From contig NZ_BBYG01000009.1 of NCBI RefSeq assembly GCF_001184025.1, positions 434,001-498,000 of the forward strand: 64,000 bases of DNA. Direction: 5' to 3'. The position numbers and the translations under genes were made by a program. Under the pieces are notes generated by a model. The model saw only the letters and a program-made list of their open reading frames with translations. It was not told the DNA's origin and ran no database searches. Position 1 is the stretch's first letter; each line of letters starts with the position of its first letter. Origin of the DNA: Streptomyces maremycinicus. Lineage in GTDB: Bacteria > Actinomycetota > Actinomycetes > Streptomycetales > Streptomycetaceae. Shown one piece after another: positions 52,881-61,444 of this stretch.

Positions 52881-53765
52881 GTGCCCCGCCGTTGTCCCTC
52901 CAGCCCCACCAGCCCCACCAGTCCCGCTAGCCCTTTCAGTCCCTTCAGCACCTTCAGTCCTTTCAGTACCTCCGGTCTCTGGCGCGCCGCGCGTCCCATC
53001 GAGGCCGGTCGGAGTGGGACCGGTGGGCGTGGGACCGGTGGGCGTGGGGCCCGTCGGCGTGGGGCCGCTCGGCGCGGGATCGCCGCCGTCGCCGTCGTCC
53101 TGCTGGCCTCGGTGGCCGTGGGCTGCGGTGACGCGGGGGAGCTTCAGGGCGCCGGGGCGACACCGACGGCGATCAGCCCGGACAAGCTCTGGCCGGATCT
53201 GACCCCCGCCTCCAGTCCCGCCTTCGACATCGGCGAGGTCGACACCGAGGTGGTGAAGGGCATCACGGTGCCCGGCGGTGACATCCGCAAGGTGGACCCA
53301 GTGGCGGTCGTCCGTAAGGAGATCACCGCGCATCCGGGCGACTACGCCGAGGGGACGTACAGCGAGACGGCCCGCCGGATGGCCGACTGCGGCAGGAGCG
53401 GGGCGGCGGGGAGCCGGTGCCCCGTGCTCAAGGCGTACTACCGGGACCTCACCGGCGACGGCCACGAGGACATGACGCTGGGCTTCCGGCAGCTGCCGGG
53501 CAATCTGACGGCCGTCCGCGTCTACACCGTGCGCAAGGACCGGCTCGTCCAGGTCATGGCCTACGAGGACGCGGTGAGCGGGGTCGAGCTGACCGGGCGG
53601 TCGGTCATCATCCGCGCTCCCTCGGAGGTCGCGGGATACGAGTACCGCCTCCAGTGGACCTGGGACCAGCAGCAGCGGGCGATGCTCCTCACCCATGACG
53701 AGATGCTGCGCACCGGCGCCCGGACGTACTCACCCCGGCCCTCCGCGTCGGCGAGTGGCCGATGA
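52881..53765 (+). CDS. Secreted lipoprotein
   Basis: A 294-residue product. After a positively charged N-region, AAVAVVLLASVAVGC forms a lipoprotein signal with the lipobox VAVGC near residue 80, so the mature protein would start at that cysteine. The N-region before it is unusually long, which suggests a later true start. The mature part contains LKAYYRDLTGDGHEDMTLGFR, an EF-hand-like or VCBS-like segment. It is ATGA-coupled to the histidine kinase gene, so it may be its extracellular sensory partner. Confidence 0.7.
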   Translation: MPRRCPSSPTSPTSPASPFSPFSTFSPFSTSGLWRAARPIEAGRSGTGGRGTGGRGARRRGAARRGIAAVAVVLLASVAVGCGDAGELQGAGATPTAISPDKLWPDLTPASSPAFDIGEVDTEVVKGITVPGGDIRKVDPVAVVRKEITAHPGDYAEGTYSETARRMADCGRSGAAGSRCPVLKAYYRDLTGDGHEDMTLGFRQLPGNLTAVRVYTVRKDRLVQVMAYEDAVSGVELTGRSVIIRAPSEVAGYEYRLQWTWDQQQRAMLLTHDEMLRTGARTYSPRPSASASGR

Positions 53766-55066
53766 GGCTCGCGTTTCCCTCGTGGGCCGGCACGCTCGCC
53801 GTGAAGGCCGCCGTCTTCATCACGGTGATGTGCTGTGCGCTGGCCGCGCTGCTCGGCGTACTGGTGCATGTCTCGGTGACGAACCAGACCGTCGGGCAGG
53901 CCCGTGACCTCGCGCTCTCCCGCCTGAAGGACGCGACGGCGGCCTTCGAGGCGGGGGACACCCTGGGGTGGGGCGCGAGCCTCGATCCGCCGGGGCTGCC
54001 CGCGTCGCTGCGGGCGCTGGCGGTGGCCGGGGAGCGCGGCACGGTGGTCGCCGACCACCGCGGACGCCCGACGATGTGGGCGGCCGGCCCCGTCGACGGC
54101 GCGCGGGCCCTCGCGGTCCCGGTCGACTACTCGCAGAGCGCCCGCACGATCGAGGCCCTCGACACCGCGATCCTGTGGTCGTCGGCCCTGGCCATCGGCG
54201 CGACGCTGCTGGTAGGCGCCGTCGCGGTCACTCGGGTCACCCGGCGGCTGCACACCACCGCGCAGGTGGCCCGGCGGATCACCGCCGGCGATCTGGACGC
54301 GCGCGTGGACGACCCCCGTACGAGGGAACCGGGCCGGCCGCAGGACGAGGTGGGGGCCGTCGCCGTCGCACTGGACTCCATGGCGTCCTCGCTCCAGGGC
54401 AAGCTGCTGAGCGAGCAGCGGTTCACCGCCGACGTGGCGCACGAGCTGCGCACCCCGCTGACCGGGCTGCACGCGGCCGCGGAACTGCTGCCGCCGGGGC
54501 GGCCGACGGAACTGGTCCGCGACCGGGTCGCGGCGCTGCGCACGCTGACGGAGGACCTGCTGGAGATCTCCCGCCTGGACACCGGGCGGGAGCGGCTGGA
54601 GCTGGACACCGAGGAACTGGGCGCGCTGGCGGTCCGGGTGGTGCGCACGGCGCAGGCGTCGGACACCTCCGGGGACCAGGCGATCGGCACCGAGGTGGCG
54701 GTCGTCCGGGACGCGCGCGTGGAGACCGACCGGCGACGTCTCGAGCGGGTGGTGGGCAACCTGCTCGCCAACGCGCACCGGCACGGACGGGCGCCGGTCG
54801 TGCTGACGGTGGACGGGCCCGTGGTCACCGTGCGGGACCACGGGGACGGCTATCCGGAGTACCTCCTCACCCACGGGCCGCAGCGGTTCCGCACCGAGGG
54901 CGGGGCGAGGGGGCACGGGCTCGGACTGACGATCGCGGTCGGCCAGGCGGAGGTGCTGGGTGCCCGGCTGGCGTTCACCAACGCCCCGGACGGCGGTGCC
55001 GTGGCGACGCTGACGCTCCCTCAGGCACCTCCTGCGGGGAGCGGCCTCCCCGATGGCGCAGCGTGA
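53762..55066 (+). CDS. Sensor histidine kinase
   Basis: A 434-residue two-transmembrane sensor kinase. Membrane helices at about 11-35 and 136-157 flank an extracellular loop of about 100 residues. HAMP (RRLHTTAQVARRITAGDLDARVDD), the H box FTADVAHELRTPLTG with H227, and the N/G boxes (VVGNLLANAHRHG, VRDHGDGYP, GHGLGLTIA) follow. The gene overlaps the lipoprotein gene (ATGA). No response regulator gene is adjacent, so its partner must be elsewhere. Confidence 0.88.
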   Translation: MRLAFPSWAGTLAVKAAVFITVMCCALAALLGVLVHVSVTNQTVGQARDLALSRLKDATAAFEAGDTLGWGASLDPPGLPASLRALAVAGERGTVVADHRGRPTMWAAGPVDGARALAVPVDYSQSARTIEALDTAILWSSALAIGATLLVGAVAVTRVTRRLHTTAQVARRITAGDLDARVDDPRTREPGRPQDEVGAVAVALDSMASSLQGKLLSEQRFTADVAHELRTPLTGLHAAAELLPPGRPTELVRDRVAALRTLTEDLLEISRLDTGRERLELDTEELGALAVRVVRTAQASDTSGDQAIGTEVAVVRDARVETDRRRLERVVGNLLANAHRHGRAPVVLTVDGPVVTVRDHGDGYPEYLLTHGPQRFRTEGGARGHGLGLTIAVGQAEVLGARLAFTNAPDGGAVATLTLPQAPPAGSGLPDGAA

Positions 55067-55136
55067 CGGGCGACACGCGCGAACGGCTCCTAATGTGGCG
55101 ATAAGTCAGCTTCGCCCTCTTCATGGAGGTACCGCC

Positions 55137-56087
55137 ATGCCCCTGCGTACCGCTCTCACACGCATCGCCATACTCACCGCAGCCGGCACCCTCGCCGCCA
55201 CCGCGGCCGTCACCCCGGCCCTCGCCGACGACTGGGACGGCGGCTCCACCACCCAGGACGACGGTGCGTCCGACTGGCAGAACCAGGGCGGTGACGGCCT
55301 CCAGAGCAATCAGAACCAGAGCGGCGGCGGAGGCCAGGGCAACCAGAACCAGGGCGGCGGAGGCGGCCAGGGCAACCAGAACCAGGGCGGCGGCCAGGGC
55401 AACAACCAGACCGGCGGCCAAGGCGGCAACCAGAACCACGGTCAAGGCAACAGCCAGAACGGCCAAGGCAACCAGAACCAGGGTGCAGGCCAGGGCAACA
55501 ACCAGGGGAACCAGTCCGGTCAGGGCAACCAGCACCAGGGCAGCGGCCAAGGCAACAACCAGGCCGGCGGCCAGGGCAACCAGGGCGGCGGCCAGAGCAA
55601 CCAGGGCAGCGGCCAGAGCAACCAGAACCAGGGCAGCGGCCAGAGCAACCAGAACCAGGGCAGCGGCCAAGGCGACAACCAGTCCGGCCAGGGCAACCAG
55701 TCCGGTCAGAACAGCCAGGGTCACCAGAGCGGGAACGGGCAGTCCGGCGGGGGCGACTGGCAGTCCGGCGGGGGCGACTGGCAGTCCGGCGGAGGTGACT
55801 GGCAGTCCGGCGGGGGTGACTGGCAGTCCGGCAGCGGCAACCAGAACGACTCCCGCCGCTACCGCGGCCGCGTCACCGCGAGCCAACTGCTCCTGCGCAG
55901 TGCGCCCACCCGGGCCAGCCAGGTGATCCGGGTGGCCCATCGCGGGGAGGTCGTCTCGATCTTCTGCAAGACCCCGGGCCAGAACGTCCAGGGCAACTCC
56001 GTCTGGTACCTCCTCACGGACGGCACCTGGGCCTGGGGCTCGGCGCGCTACATCGACACCATCGGAACATCTCCCCGCTGGTGCTGA
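55137..56087 (+). CDS. Secreted Asn/Gln/Gly-rich protein with C-terminal SH3-like domain
   Basis: A 316-residue protein. A Sec signal peptide (MPLRTALTRIAILTAAGTLAATAAVTPALA) is followed by about 190 residues of Gly/Asn/Gln/Ser low complexity with repeats such as GQGNQNQG and four copies of SGGGDWQ. The last 75 residues form a bacterial SH3 domain (RGRVTASQLLLRSAPTRASQVIRVAHRGEVVSIFCKTPGQ). SH3 domains of this kind bind cell wall. The ATG at 55137 follows GGAGG. Conserved function is unknown. Confidence 0.8.
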   Translation: MPLRTALTRIAILTAAGTLAATAAVTPALADDWDGGSTTQDDGASDWQNQGGDGLQSNQNQSGGGGQGNQNQGGGGGQGNQNQGGGQGNNQTGGQGGNQNHGQGNSQNGQGNQNQGAGQGNNQGNQSGQGNQHQGSGQGNNQAGGQGNQGGGQSNQGSGQSNQNQGSGQSNQNQGSGQGDNQSGQGNQSGQNSQGHQSGNGQSGGGDWQSGGGDWQSGGGDWQSGGGDWQSGSGNQNDSRRYRGRVTASQLLLRSAPTRASQVIRVAHRGEVVSIFCKTPGQNVQGNSVWYLLTDGTWAWGSARYIDTIGTSPRWC

Positions 56088-56149
56088 TCCGGCGCTGACA
56101 CGAAAGCGTCCAAGGCTCGCAAGGAGCCATATTTAGGTAGGTTCCGGAC

Positions 56150-57802
56150 ATGACCAAAGCCGGAGTCGGAGCAGGGCCGGGAGCAGGGACGGGAGCAGCG
56201 GACGGCGCGGCGGCCGGAGCGGGGACGGACGCGGGGACGGACGCGGGGCCCGGCACCGGCGGTGCCAGGGCCGCGACCACCGTGGCGGCGGCCGACGCGC
56301 CCGCCCCCGCGGCGCTCCTCCCCCGGCGCCGCGGCGTCGAACTCTCCCTCATCGTCCTGGCCGTGCTGCTCTCCGTGTACGGCTACTGCGCTGTCGGCCT
56401 CGCGAAGGACGGCACCGTCCCGCCCGGCGCCGCCGGTTACGGCGCCGGGCTCGGCGTGCTCGCGCTGGTGGCGCATCTCGCGGTACGGCTGCGCGCCCCC
56501 TGCGCCGACCCGCTGCTCCTGCCCATCGCGGTACTGCTCAACGGGATGGGCCTGGTGCTGATCTACCGGCTCGACCTGGAGACGCCGGGTGACCGGGCGG
56601 CGCCCACCCAACTGGTGTGGTCCACCCTCGGCGTGGCCCTGTTCATCCTGGTCGTGGCCGCGCTGCGCGACCACCGTGTGCTCCAGCGGTACGCGTACGT
56701 CTGTGTGGTCGCCGCGCTCGCCCTGCTCGCGCTGCCGATCCTCTTCCCGGCCGTCAACGGCGCCCGGATCTGGATCCGGATCGCCGGGTTCTCCATCCAG
56801 CCGGGCGAGTTCGCGAAGGTGCTGCTGGCGGTGTTCTTCGCCGCGTACCTGGCGGCCAACCGCACGGCGCTGGCGTACGCGGGCCGCAGGATCTGGCGCT
56901 TCGAACGGCTTCAGCTGCCCACCGGACGCGTCCTCGGCCCGATCGTCACGATCTGGCTGCTGAGCGTCGGGGTACTGGTCCTGGAGCGGGACCTCGGCAC
57001 GTCGCTGCTCTTCTTCGGGCTGTTCGTGGTCATGCTCTACGTCGCCACCGGCCGCACCGGCTGGATCGCCGTCGGGCTGCTGCTCGCCTCGCTCGGCGCG
57101 GTCGCCGTCGGCCGTCTGGAGCCGCACGTGCACAGCCGGGTCGAGGACTGGCTGCACCCGTTCGCGACGATCGAGGCCGGTGAGGGCCCCAACCAGCTCG
57201 CGCAGTCGCTGTTCTCCTTCGCGGCCGGCGGGATGTCCGGCACCGGGCTCGGCCTCGGCCACTCCGTCCTCATCGGCTTCGCCGCGAAGTCGGACTTCAT
57301 CCTGGCGACGGCGGGCGAGGAACTGGGCCTGATGGGTCTCTCGGCCCTCTTCCTCCTCTACGGCCTGCTGGTGGAGCGCGGTTTCCGGGCGGGGCTCTCC
57401 TTGCGCGACCCCTTCGGCCGACTGCTCGCGACCGGTCTCGCCTCGATCGTGGCGCTCCAGGTGTTCGTGATCGCGGGCGGGGTGACCGGGTTGATCCCGC
57501 TGACCGGCATGGCGATGCCGTTCCTGGCGCAGGGCGGCTCCTCGGTCGTCACCAACTGGGCGATCGTGGCGCTGCTGATCCGGGTGAGCGACTCCGCGAG
57601 GCGGCCGCGCCACGCACCGCAGGACGCACCTCGCGACGCGGCGCAGGACACATCGCGTGACGCGGCGCAGGACACATCGCGTGACGCGGCGCAGGACACA
57701 TCGCGTGACGCGGCGCGCCACACACCGGACCGGACGCCCCGCGACCCGGCCCACGCCGTGCACGTCCCACTCCACGACGAGGACCCACGGAGGCCCGGTT
57801 GA
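56150..57802 (+). CDS. ftsW: SEDS-family peptidoglycan polymerase (FtsW/RodA-like)
   Basis: A 550-residue SEDS protein with ten or more transmembrane helices. The conserved NGARIWIRIAGFSIQPGEFAKVLLAVFFAAYLA, LERDLGTSLLFFGLFVVMLYVATGR and GLTGLIPLTGMAMPFLAQGGSS-like segment are present. An Ala/Gly-rich N-extension of about 60 residues and a C-terminal tail with three DAAQDTSR repeats flank the core. It is coupled to the PBP gene by a TTGA overlap, so the pair acts as glycosyltransferase and transpeptidase. It could equally be called RodA; streptomycetes carry several. Confidence 0.88.
   Translation: MTKAGVGAGPGAGTGAADGAAAGAGTDAGTDAGPGTGGARAATTVAAADAPAPAALLPRRRGVELSLIVLAVLLSVYGYCAVGLAKDGTVPPGAAGYGAGLGVLALVAHLAVRLRAPCADPLLLPIAVLLNGMGLVLIYRLDLETPGDRAAPTQLVWSTLGVALFILVVAALRDHRVLQRYAYVCVVAALALLALPILFPAVNGARIWIRIAGFSIQPGEFAKVLLAVFFAAYLAANRTALAYAGRRIWRFERLQLPTGRVLGPIVTIWLLSVGVLVLERDLGTSLLFFGLFVVMLYVATGRTGWIAVGLLLASLGAVAVGRLEPHVHSRVEDWLHPFATIEAGEGPNQLAQSLFSFAAGGMSGTGLGLGHSVLIGFAAKSDFILATAGEELGLMGLSALFLLYGLLVERGFRAGLSLRDPFGRLLATGLASIVALQVFVIAGGVTGLIPLTGMAMPFLAQGGSSVVTNWAIVALLIRVSDSARRPRHAPQDAPRDAAQDTSRDAAQDTSRDAAQDTSRDAARHTPDRTPRDPAHAVHVPLHDEDPRRPG
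57633..57716 (+). repeat. 24-base in-frame tandem repeat in the FtsW-like tail
   Basis: Three consecutive copies of GACGCGGCGCAGGACACATC plus four bases encode DAAQDTSR three times. The array lies in the cytoplasmic tail just before the stop, where slipped-strand change would only vary the tail length. Confidence 0.8.
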
Positions 57803-59256
57803 CCCGGCACATCCGGCACGCCGCCGTCTTCTGCGCCCTGCTGCTGGTGGCACTGCTGGTCAACGCCCTGCGCGTCCAGGTCGTCCAGTCCGGCGCCTAC
57901 GACGACAACCCGGCCAACCGGCGTGACACCATCGCCCGTTACGCACAGCCGCGCGGCGACATCCTGGTCGACGGCGCCCCCGTGACCGGCTCCCGGGACA
58001 CCGGTGAGCAGCTGCGCTACGAGCGCACCTACCTCGACGGGCCGCTGTACGCGCCGGTGACCGGCTTCGCCTCGCAGGTGTACGGGACGACGCTCCTGGA
58101 GCACACCGGGGACGACGTCCTGTCGGGCGCCGATCCGATGCTCTCGCCGTTCCCGCTGTGGAACGACGTCACGCACGGCCGGCCGGCCGGCGGCAACGTG
58201 GTGACGACCCTGAACCGCCGTGCCCAGCAGGCCGCGTACGAGGGGCTCGGCGGGCGCAAGGGCGCCGTGGCGGCGGTGGAGCCGTCGACGGGGCGGGTGC
58301 TGGCGCTGGTGTCGAGTCCCTCGTACGACCCCGCCCTGCTGTCCGGCAACGACGCCGCGGCCGAACGGGCCTGGGTGCGGCTGAACGGCGACCCGGACAA
58401 GCCGATGCTGAACCGGGCGGCACGCCAGACCTATCCGCCGGGGTCGACGTTCAAGGTGGTCACCGCGGCGGCGGCGCTGGACGCGGGGGTGATCACCGAC
58501 CTCGACGCGGCGACCGTCTCCCCCGCCCCCTACCGGCTGCCCGGGACGACGACGGGCCTGACCAACGAGGGCGAGGGCTGCGAGGACGCGCCGCTGCGGG
58601 ACGCCTTCGTGTGGTCGTGCAACACGGTGTTCGCGAAACTCGGCGTGGACACGGGGCTGGCGCAGATGACCCGGACGGCGCAGGCCTTCGGCTTCAACGA
58701 CGCCGACGTGCGGATCCCGTTCGCCGTGGCGCCGAGCACCTTCGACACCTCGCTCGACCAGGCGCAGCTGGCGCTGTCCTCGATCGGCCAGTTCAACACC
58801 CGGGCGACCCCGCTCCAGATGGCGATGGTGTCGGCGGCGGTGGCCGACGGCGGGCAGGTGCGCACGCCGTACCTGGTGGAGCGGACGACACGGCGGGGCG
58901 GCGCCACGGTGGCCACGGCCGGTTCCCGCCCGGCCCACCAGGCGATGACCCCCTCGACGGCACGGCTGATGCGGGAGCTGATGGTGGACGTGGTGCGGGA
59001 GGGCACCGGCACGAACGCCGCGATCCCCGGCGCGGTCGTCGGCGGCAAGACCGGCACCGCCCAGCACGGTCTCGGCAACGCGGGGATCCCGTACGCCTGG
59101 TTCGTCTCCTGGGCGCGGGGCGCGCGGGACTTGGAACCGAGGGTGGCGGTCGCGGTGGTGGTGGAGGACGGGTCGGCGCGGCGCGGGGACATCACCGGGG
59201 GCGGGATGGCGGCGCCGATCGCCCGGGCGGTGATGGAGGCCGTGCTCACGTCGTGA
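57799..59256 (+). CDS. Class B penicillin-binding protein (transpeptidase)
   Basis: A 485-residue membrane-anchored DD-transpeptidase. One N-terminal helix (AAVFCALLLVALLVNAL) anchors it; the active-site motifs are S216-T-F-K219, S273-C-N275 and K417-T-G. A dimerisation-type domain lies between. It cross-links peptidoglycan made by its SEDS partner. TTG start in a TTGA overlap with the FtsW-like gene. The layout matches the Streptomyces ftsW-pbpA pairs outside the dcw cluster. Confidence 0.9.
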   Translation: MTRHIRHAAVFCALLLVALLVNALRVQVVQSGAYDDNPANRRDTIARYAQPRGDILVDGAPVTGSRDTGEQLRYERTYLDGPLYAPVTGFASQVYGTTLLEHTGDDVLSGADPMLSPFPLWNDVTHGRPAGGNVVTTLNRRAQQAAYEGLGGRKGAVAAVEPSTGRVLALVSSPSYDPALLSGNDAAAERAWVRLNGDPDKPMLNRAARQTYPPGSTFKVVTAAAALDAGVITDLDAATVSPAPYRLPGTTTGLTNEGEGCEDAPLRDAFVWSCNTVFAKLGVDTGLAQMTRTAQAFGFNDADVRIPFAVAPSTFDTSLDQAQLALSSIGQFNTRATPLQMAMVSAAVADGGQVRTPYLVERTTRRGGATVATAGSRPAHQAMTPSTARLMRELMVDVVREGTGTNAAIPGAVVGGKTGTAQHGLGNAGIPYAWFVSWARGARDLEPRVAVAVVVEDGSARRGDITGGGMAAPIARAVMEAVLTS

Positions 59257-59315
59257 GGGTGACGGAGGCGGTGCTCACGTCGTGAAGGGTCAGGAAGGCG
59301 GTGCTCACGTCGTGA
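59235..59315 (+). repeat. Triplicated 3' end of the PBP gene
   Basis: GTGCTCACGTCGTGA, which encodes the final VLTS and the stop, occurs three times at 59242, 59271 and 59301, with 29-30 base spacing. Only the first copy ends the gene; the others are non-coding duplicates. Confidence 0.8.
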
Positions 59316-59360
59316 GACGGGGGGTACCGGGACCGCACAGGGGCGTCCTACGGTTCGCTC

Positions 59361-59891
59361 ATGACTGACACGAGAGCTGAGAACGCCACCGGGACCACCG
59401 CTTTCGAACTCGCCCAGGTCAACATCTCCCGTCTCAAATTCCCGCTGGACTCCCCGGAGTTGAAGGACTTCGTGGACGCTCTCGACCCGGTCAACGCCAC
59501 CGCGGAGGCGGCGGAGGGCTATGTGTGGCGACTCCAGTCCGACGGCGGCGACGCGACGGACATCCAGGTGTTCGGGGACTCCTGGCTGATCATCAACATG
59601 ACGGTGTGGCGGGACCTCGACGCCCTGACCACGTTCATGTACCAGGGGCGGCACCGCGAGCTGCTCTCGCGCAGGCGGGAGTGGTTCGAGCGGGTGGCGG
59701 AGGCGATGACGGCGCTGTGGTGGGTACCTGCGGGCCACCGTCCGACCGTCGCGGAGGCGGAGTCCCGGCTCCTGCATCTGCGCGCGAACGGTCCGACGCC
59801 GTACGCCTTCGGCCTGCGCACGTCGTTCCCGGCGCAGGGCGCGGAGCCGATGACGTTCGCGCTGCCGGAGGACCTGGGCTGCTCGGTCTAG
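59361..59891 (+). CDS. DUF3291 domain protein
   Basis: A 176-residue soluble protein: FELAQVNISRLKFPLDSPELKDFVDALDPVNATAEAAEGYVWRLQ then VFGDSWLIINMTVWRDLDALTTFMYQGRHRELLSRRREWFER and MTALWWVPAGHRPTVAEAESRL. This is the DUF3291 pattern, a dimeric alpha-beta barrel related to monooxygenase-like folds. Function is unknown. It is the first start with a fitting context after the PBP repeats. Confidence 0.8.
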   Translation: MTDTRAENATGTTAFELAQVNISRLKFPLDSPELKDFVDALDPVNATAEAAEGYVWRLQSDGGDATDIQVFGDSWLIINMTVWRDLDALTTFMYQGRHRELLSRRREWFERVAEAMTALWWVPAGHRPTVAEAESRLLHLRANGPTPYAFGLRTSFPAQGAEPMTFALPEDLGCSV

Positions 59892-59899
59892 CCGAGCCG

Positions 59900-60093
59900 G
59901 CCGGTCCCGGCGGCCCGGGCGCCACCGACGGCCCGGCCCGTACCGACGGCCCGGGCGACCCCGACGGCCCGGGCGACCCCGGCAGCCCCGGCGGCCCGGC
60001 AGCCGCGGGAAGGCCGGGAAGGGCCGGAAAGGGGCAGGCGGGGCCGGGAAGGGCCGGAAAGGGGCAGGCGGGGCCGGAAAGGAGCAGGCGGGG
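59900..60093. repeat. Two short tandem arrays in a spacer
   Basis: An 18-base unit GACCCCGACGGCCCGGGC with variants is followed by a 30-base unit rich in GGGCCGGAAAGGGGCAGG in about two and a half copies (60013-60090). The spacer separates two convergent genes and holds no coding region. Confidence 0.65.
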
Positions 60094-60447
60094 CTAGGGC
60101 AGGTCGAGCCGGAACGGGCCGGCCGGTTGCGGTCTGTGGTGACCGCAGTCGATCTCGTTGCCGTCCTCGTCCCCGACATAGGCGGGCAGCGTCTCGGCGT
60201 GCACGGTCACCGTCCCCGGCCCGTGTTCGACCTCGAACGCCTCGGACACCCCCTCCCCCGGCCGCCCGAGCGTCCAGATCACGAAGGTCTCGCCGGGCCG
60301 CAGCCAGTGATCGCTGCCGTACGGCTCCAGGACCAGCTCGAGCAGCTCCGCGCCGGAGTTGCGCACCCGCAGCCGCGCGACGGGCCGTTCGTCCGCGGTC
60401 AGGCGCGCCCCGCCTCCCCCGGCAGGGGCTCCCGGCGCGCCAGCCAC
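60094..60447 (-). CDS. Small beta-rich protein, unknown function
   Basis: A 117-residue product: PVARLRVRNSGAELLELVLEPYGSDHWLRPGETFVIWTLG, GPGTVTVHAETLPAYVGDEDGNEIDCG. The alternating pattern suggests a small beta-sandwich. I use GTG at 60447, which lies inside the 3' part of the ADP-ribosylglycohydrolase gene; a later GTG would remove about 30 residues. It is probably co-transcribed with that gene. Confidence 0.5.
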   Translation of the reverse strand: MAGAPGAPAGGGGARLTADERPVARLRVRNSGAELLELVLEPYGSDHWLRPGETFVIWTLGRPGEGVSEAFEVEHGPGTVTVHAETLPAYVGDEDGNEIDCGHHRPQPAGPFRLDLP

Positions 60448-61313
60448 GGCGCGGGGACGGCGTCGACGCCGGTGCGGGCGGCCACGATGCCGCCGGTGAT
60501 GGCGCAGGTGGTGTCGACGTCCCCGAAGCCCTCGGCGGTGGTCCACAGGGCGGCGACGAGGTCGTCGGGGTGGCGGGCGGCGGACCAGACGGCGAAGGGC
60601 ACGGTGTCGTCGGCGCGGATGCGCTGACCGTTGCCGAGGACGTCGGAGGCTTTCCAGGGGTCGGTGCCGAAGGGGAGTTCGGCGGCGCGGGCGAGTCCGT
60701 CGCGGGTCGCGCTGTCCGGAGTGAGCGCCACCACCTCGGGGAGGGCGAGGCGTCCCGTGACCGAGAGCGCCGCCGCCACCGCCACGGCGACCGCCCCCGC
60801 GATGCCCTCCGGGTGGGCGTGGGTGACCTCGGCGGAGCGTGCGGCCTGTTCCGCCGTCCGGTCCAGATCGGTGTGGAACCAGGCGCCCAGCGGCGCGACC
60901 CGCATCGCCGCCCCGTTGCCGAGGCTGCCTTCGCCGCCGAACAGCTCGCGGCTGAACTCGGGCCAGCGCTGCGGCTCCTGGAGCAGCCGGGGCAGCAACT
61001 CGTGCATGCCGTGGCCGTAGCCACGGGCCGGGTCGGCGTCGTGGCCGAGCGCGAAGGCGAGGGCGAGGTCCCGCTGCCGCACCTCCCCGAACCGGTCGAG
61101 CACCCGGACGAGGCCGAGGGCCATCGCCGTGTCGTCGGTCCAGTGCCAGTCCGGCTCCTCGGGCATCCGGCGGGCGCGGACCTCCTCGTACGCCTGCCGG
61201 GGCTCCCGGAAGAGCGGGAACCAGCGCTCCCCGAACGCGTCCCCGAGGGCCAGCCCTTCCAGACTGCGGCGGGCGGCGGCACTGCCTGCGTCGTTTCCGT
61301 GCGCGGTGCTCAA
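60399..61313 (-). CDS. ADP-ribosylglycohydrolase family protein
   Basis: A 304-residue DraG-like hydrolase. LEGLALGDAFGERWF, HWTDDTAMALGLVRVL (the TDDT metal motif) and GHGMHELLP start the fold, GNGAAMRVAPLGAW is the second signature, and the third metal site is in FGDVDTTCAITGGIVAARTG. All dinuclear-metal motifs are present, so it should cleave ADP-ribose from proteins or small molecules. TTG at 61313 follows GGGGGAG; the longer frame has no support. Confidence 0.85.
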   Translation of the reverse strand: MSTAHGNDAGSAAARRSLEGLALGDAFGERWFPLFREPRQAYEEVRARRMPEEPDWHWTDDTAMALGLVRVLDRFGEVRQRDLALAFALGHDADPARGYGHGMHELLPRLLQEPQRWPEFSRELFGGEGSLGNGAAMRVAPLGAWFHTDLDRTAEQAARSAEVTHAHPEGIAGAVAVAVAAALSVTGRLALPEVVALTPDSATRDGLARAAELPFGTDPWKASDVLGNGQRIRADDTVPFAVWSAARHPDDLVAALWTTAEGFGDVDTTCAITGGIVAARTGVDAVPAPWLARREPLPGEAGRA

Positions 61314-61444
61314 GTCGTCTCCCCCTACGGCTCGGAGGGGCCGATTCTCGCAGAGGGCCGGTGCCGACACCGGATCGACGACCGGGTCGACAAATGGCGC
61401 CCGGGGGATTGACGGGCTTGCTGACAAGCAGTCTCATAAGAGCC

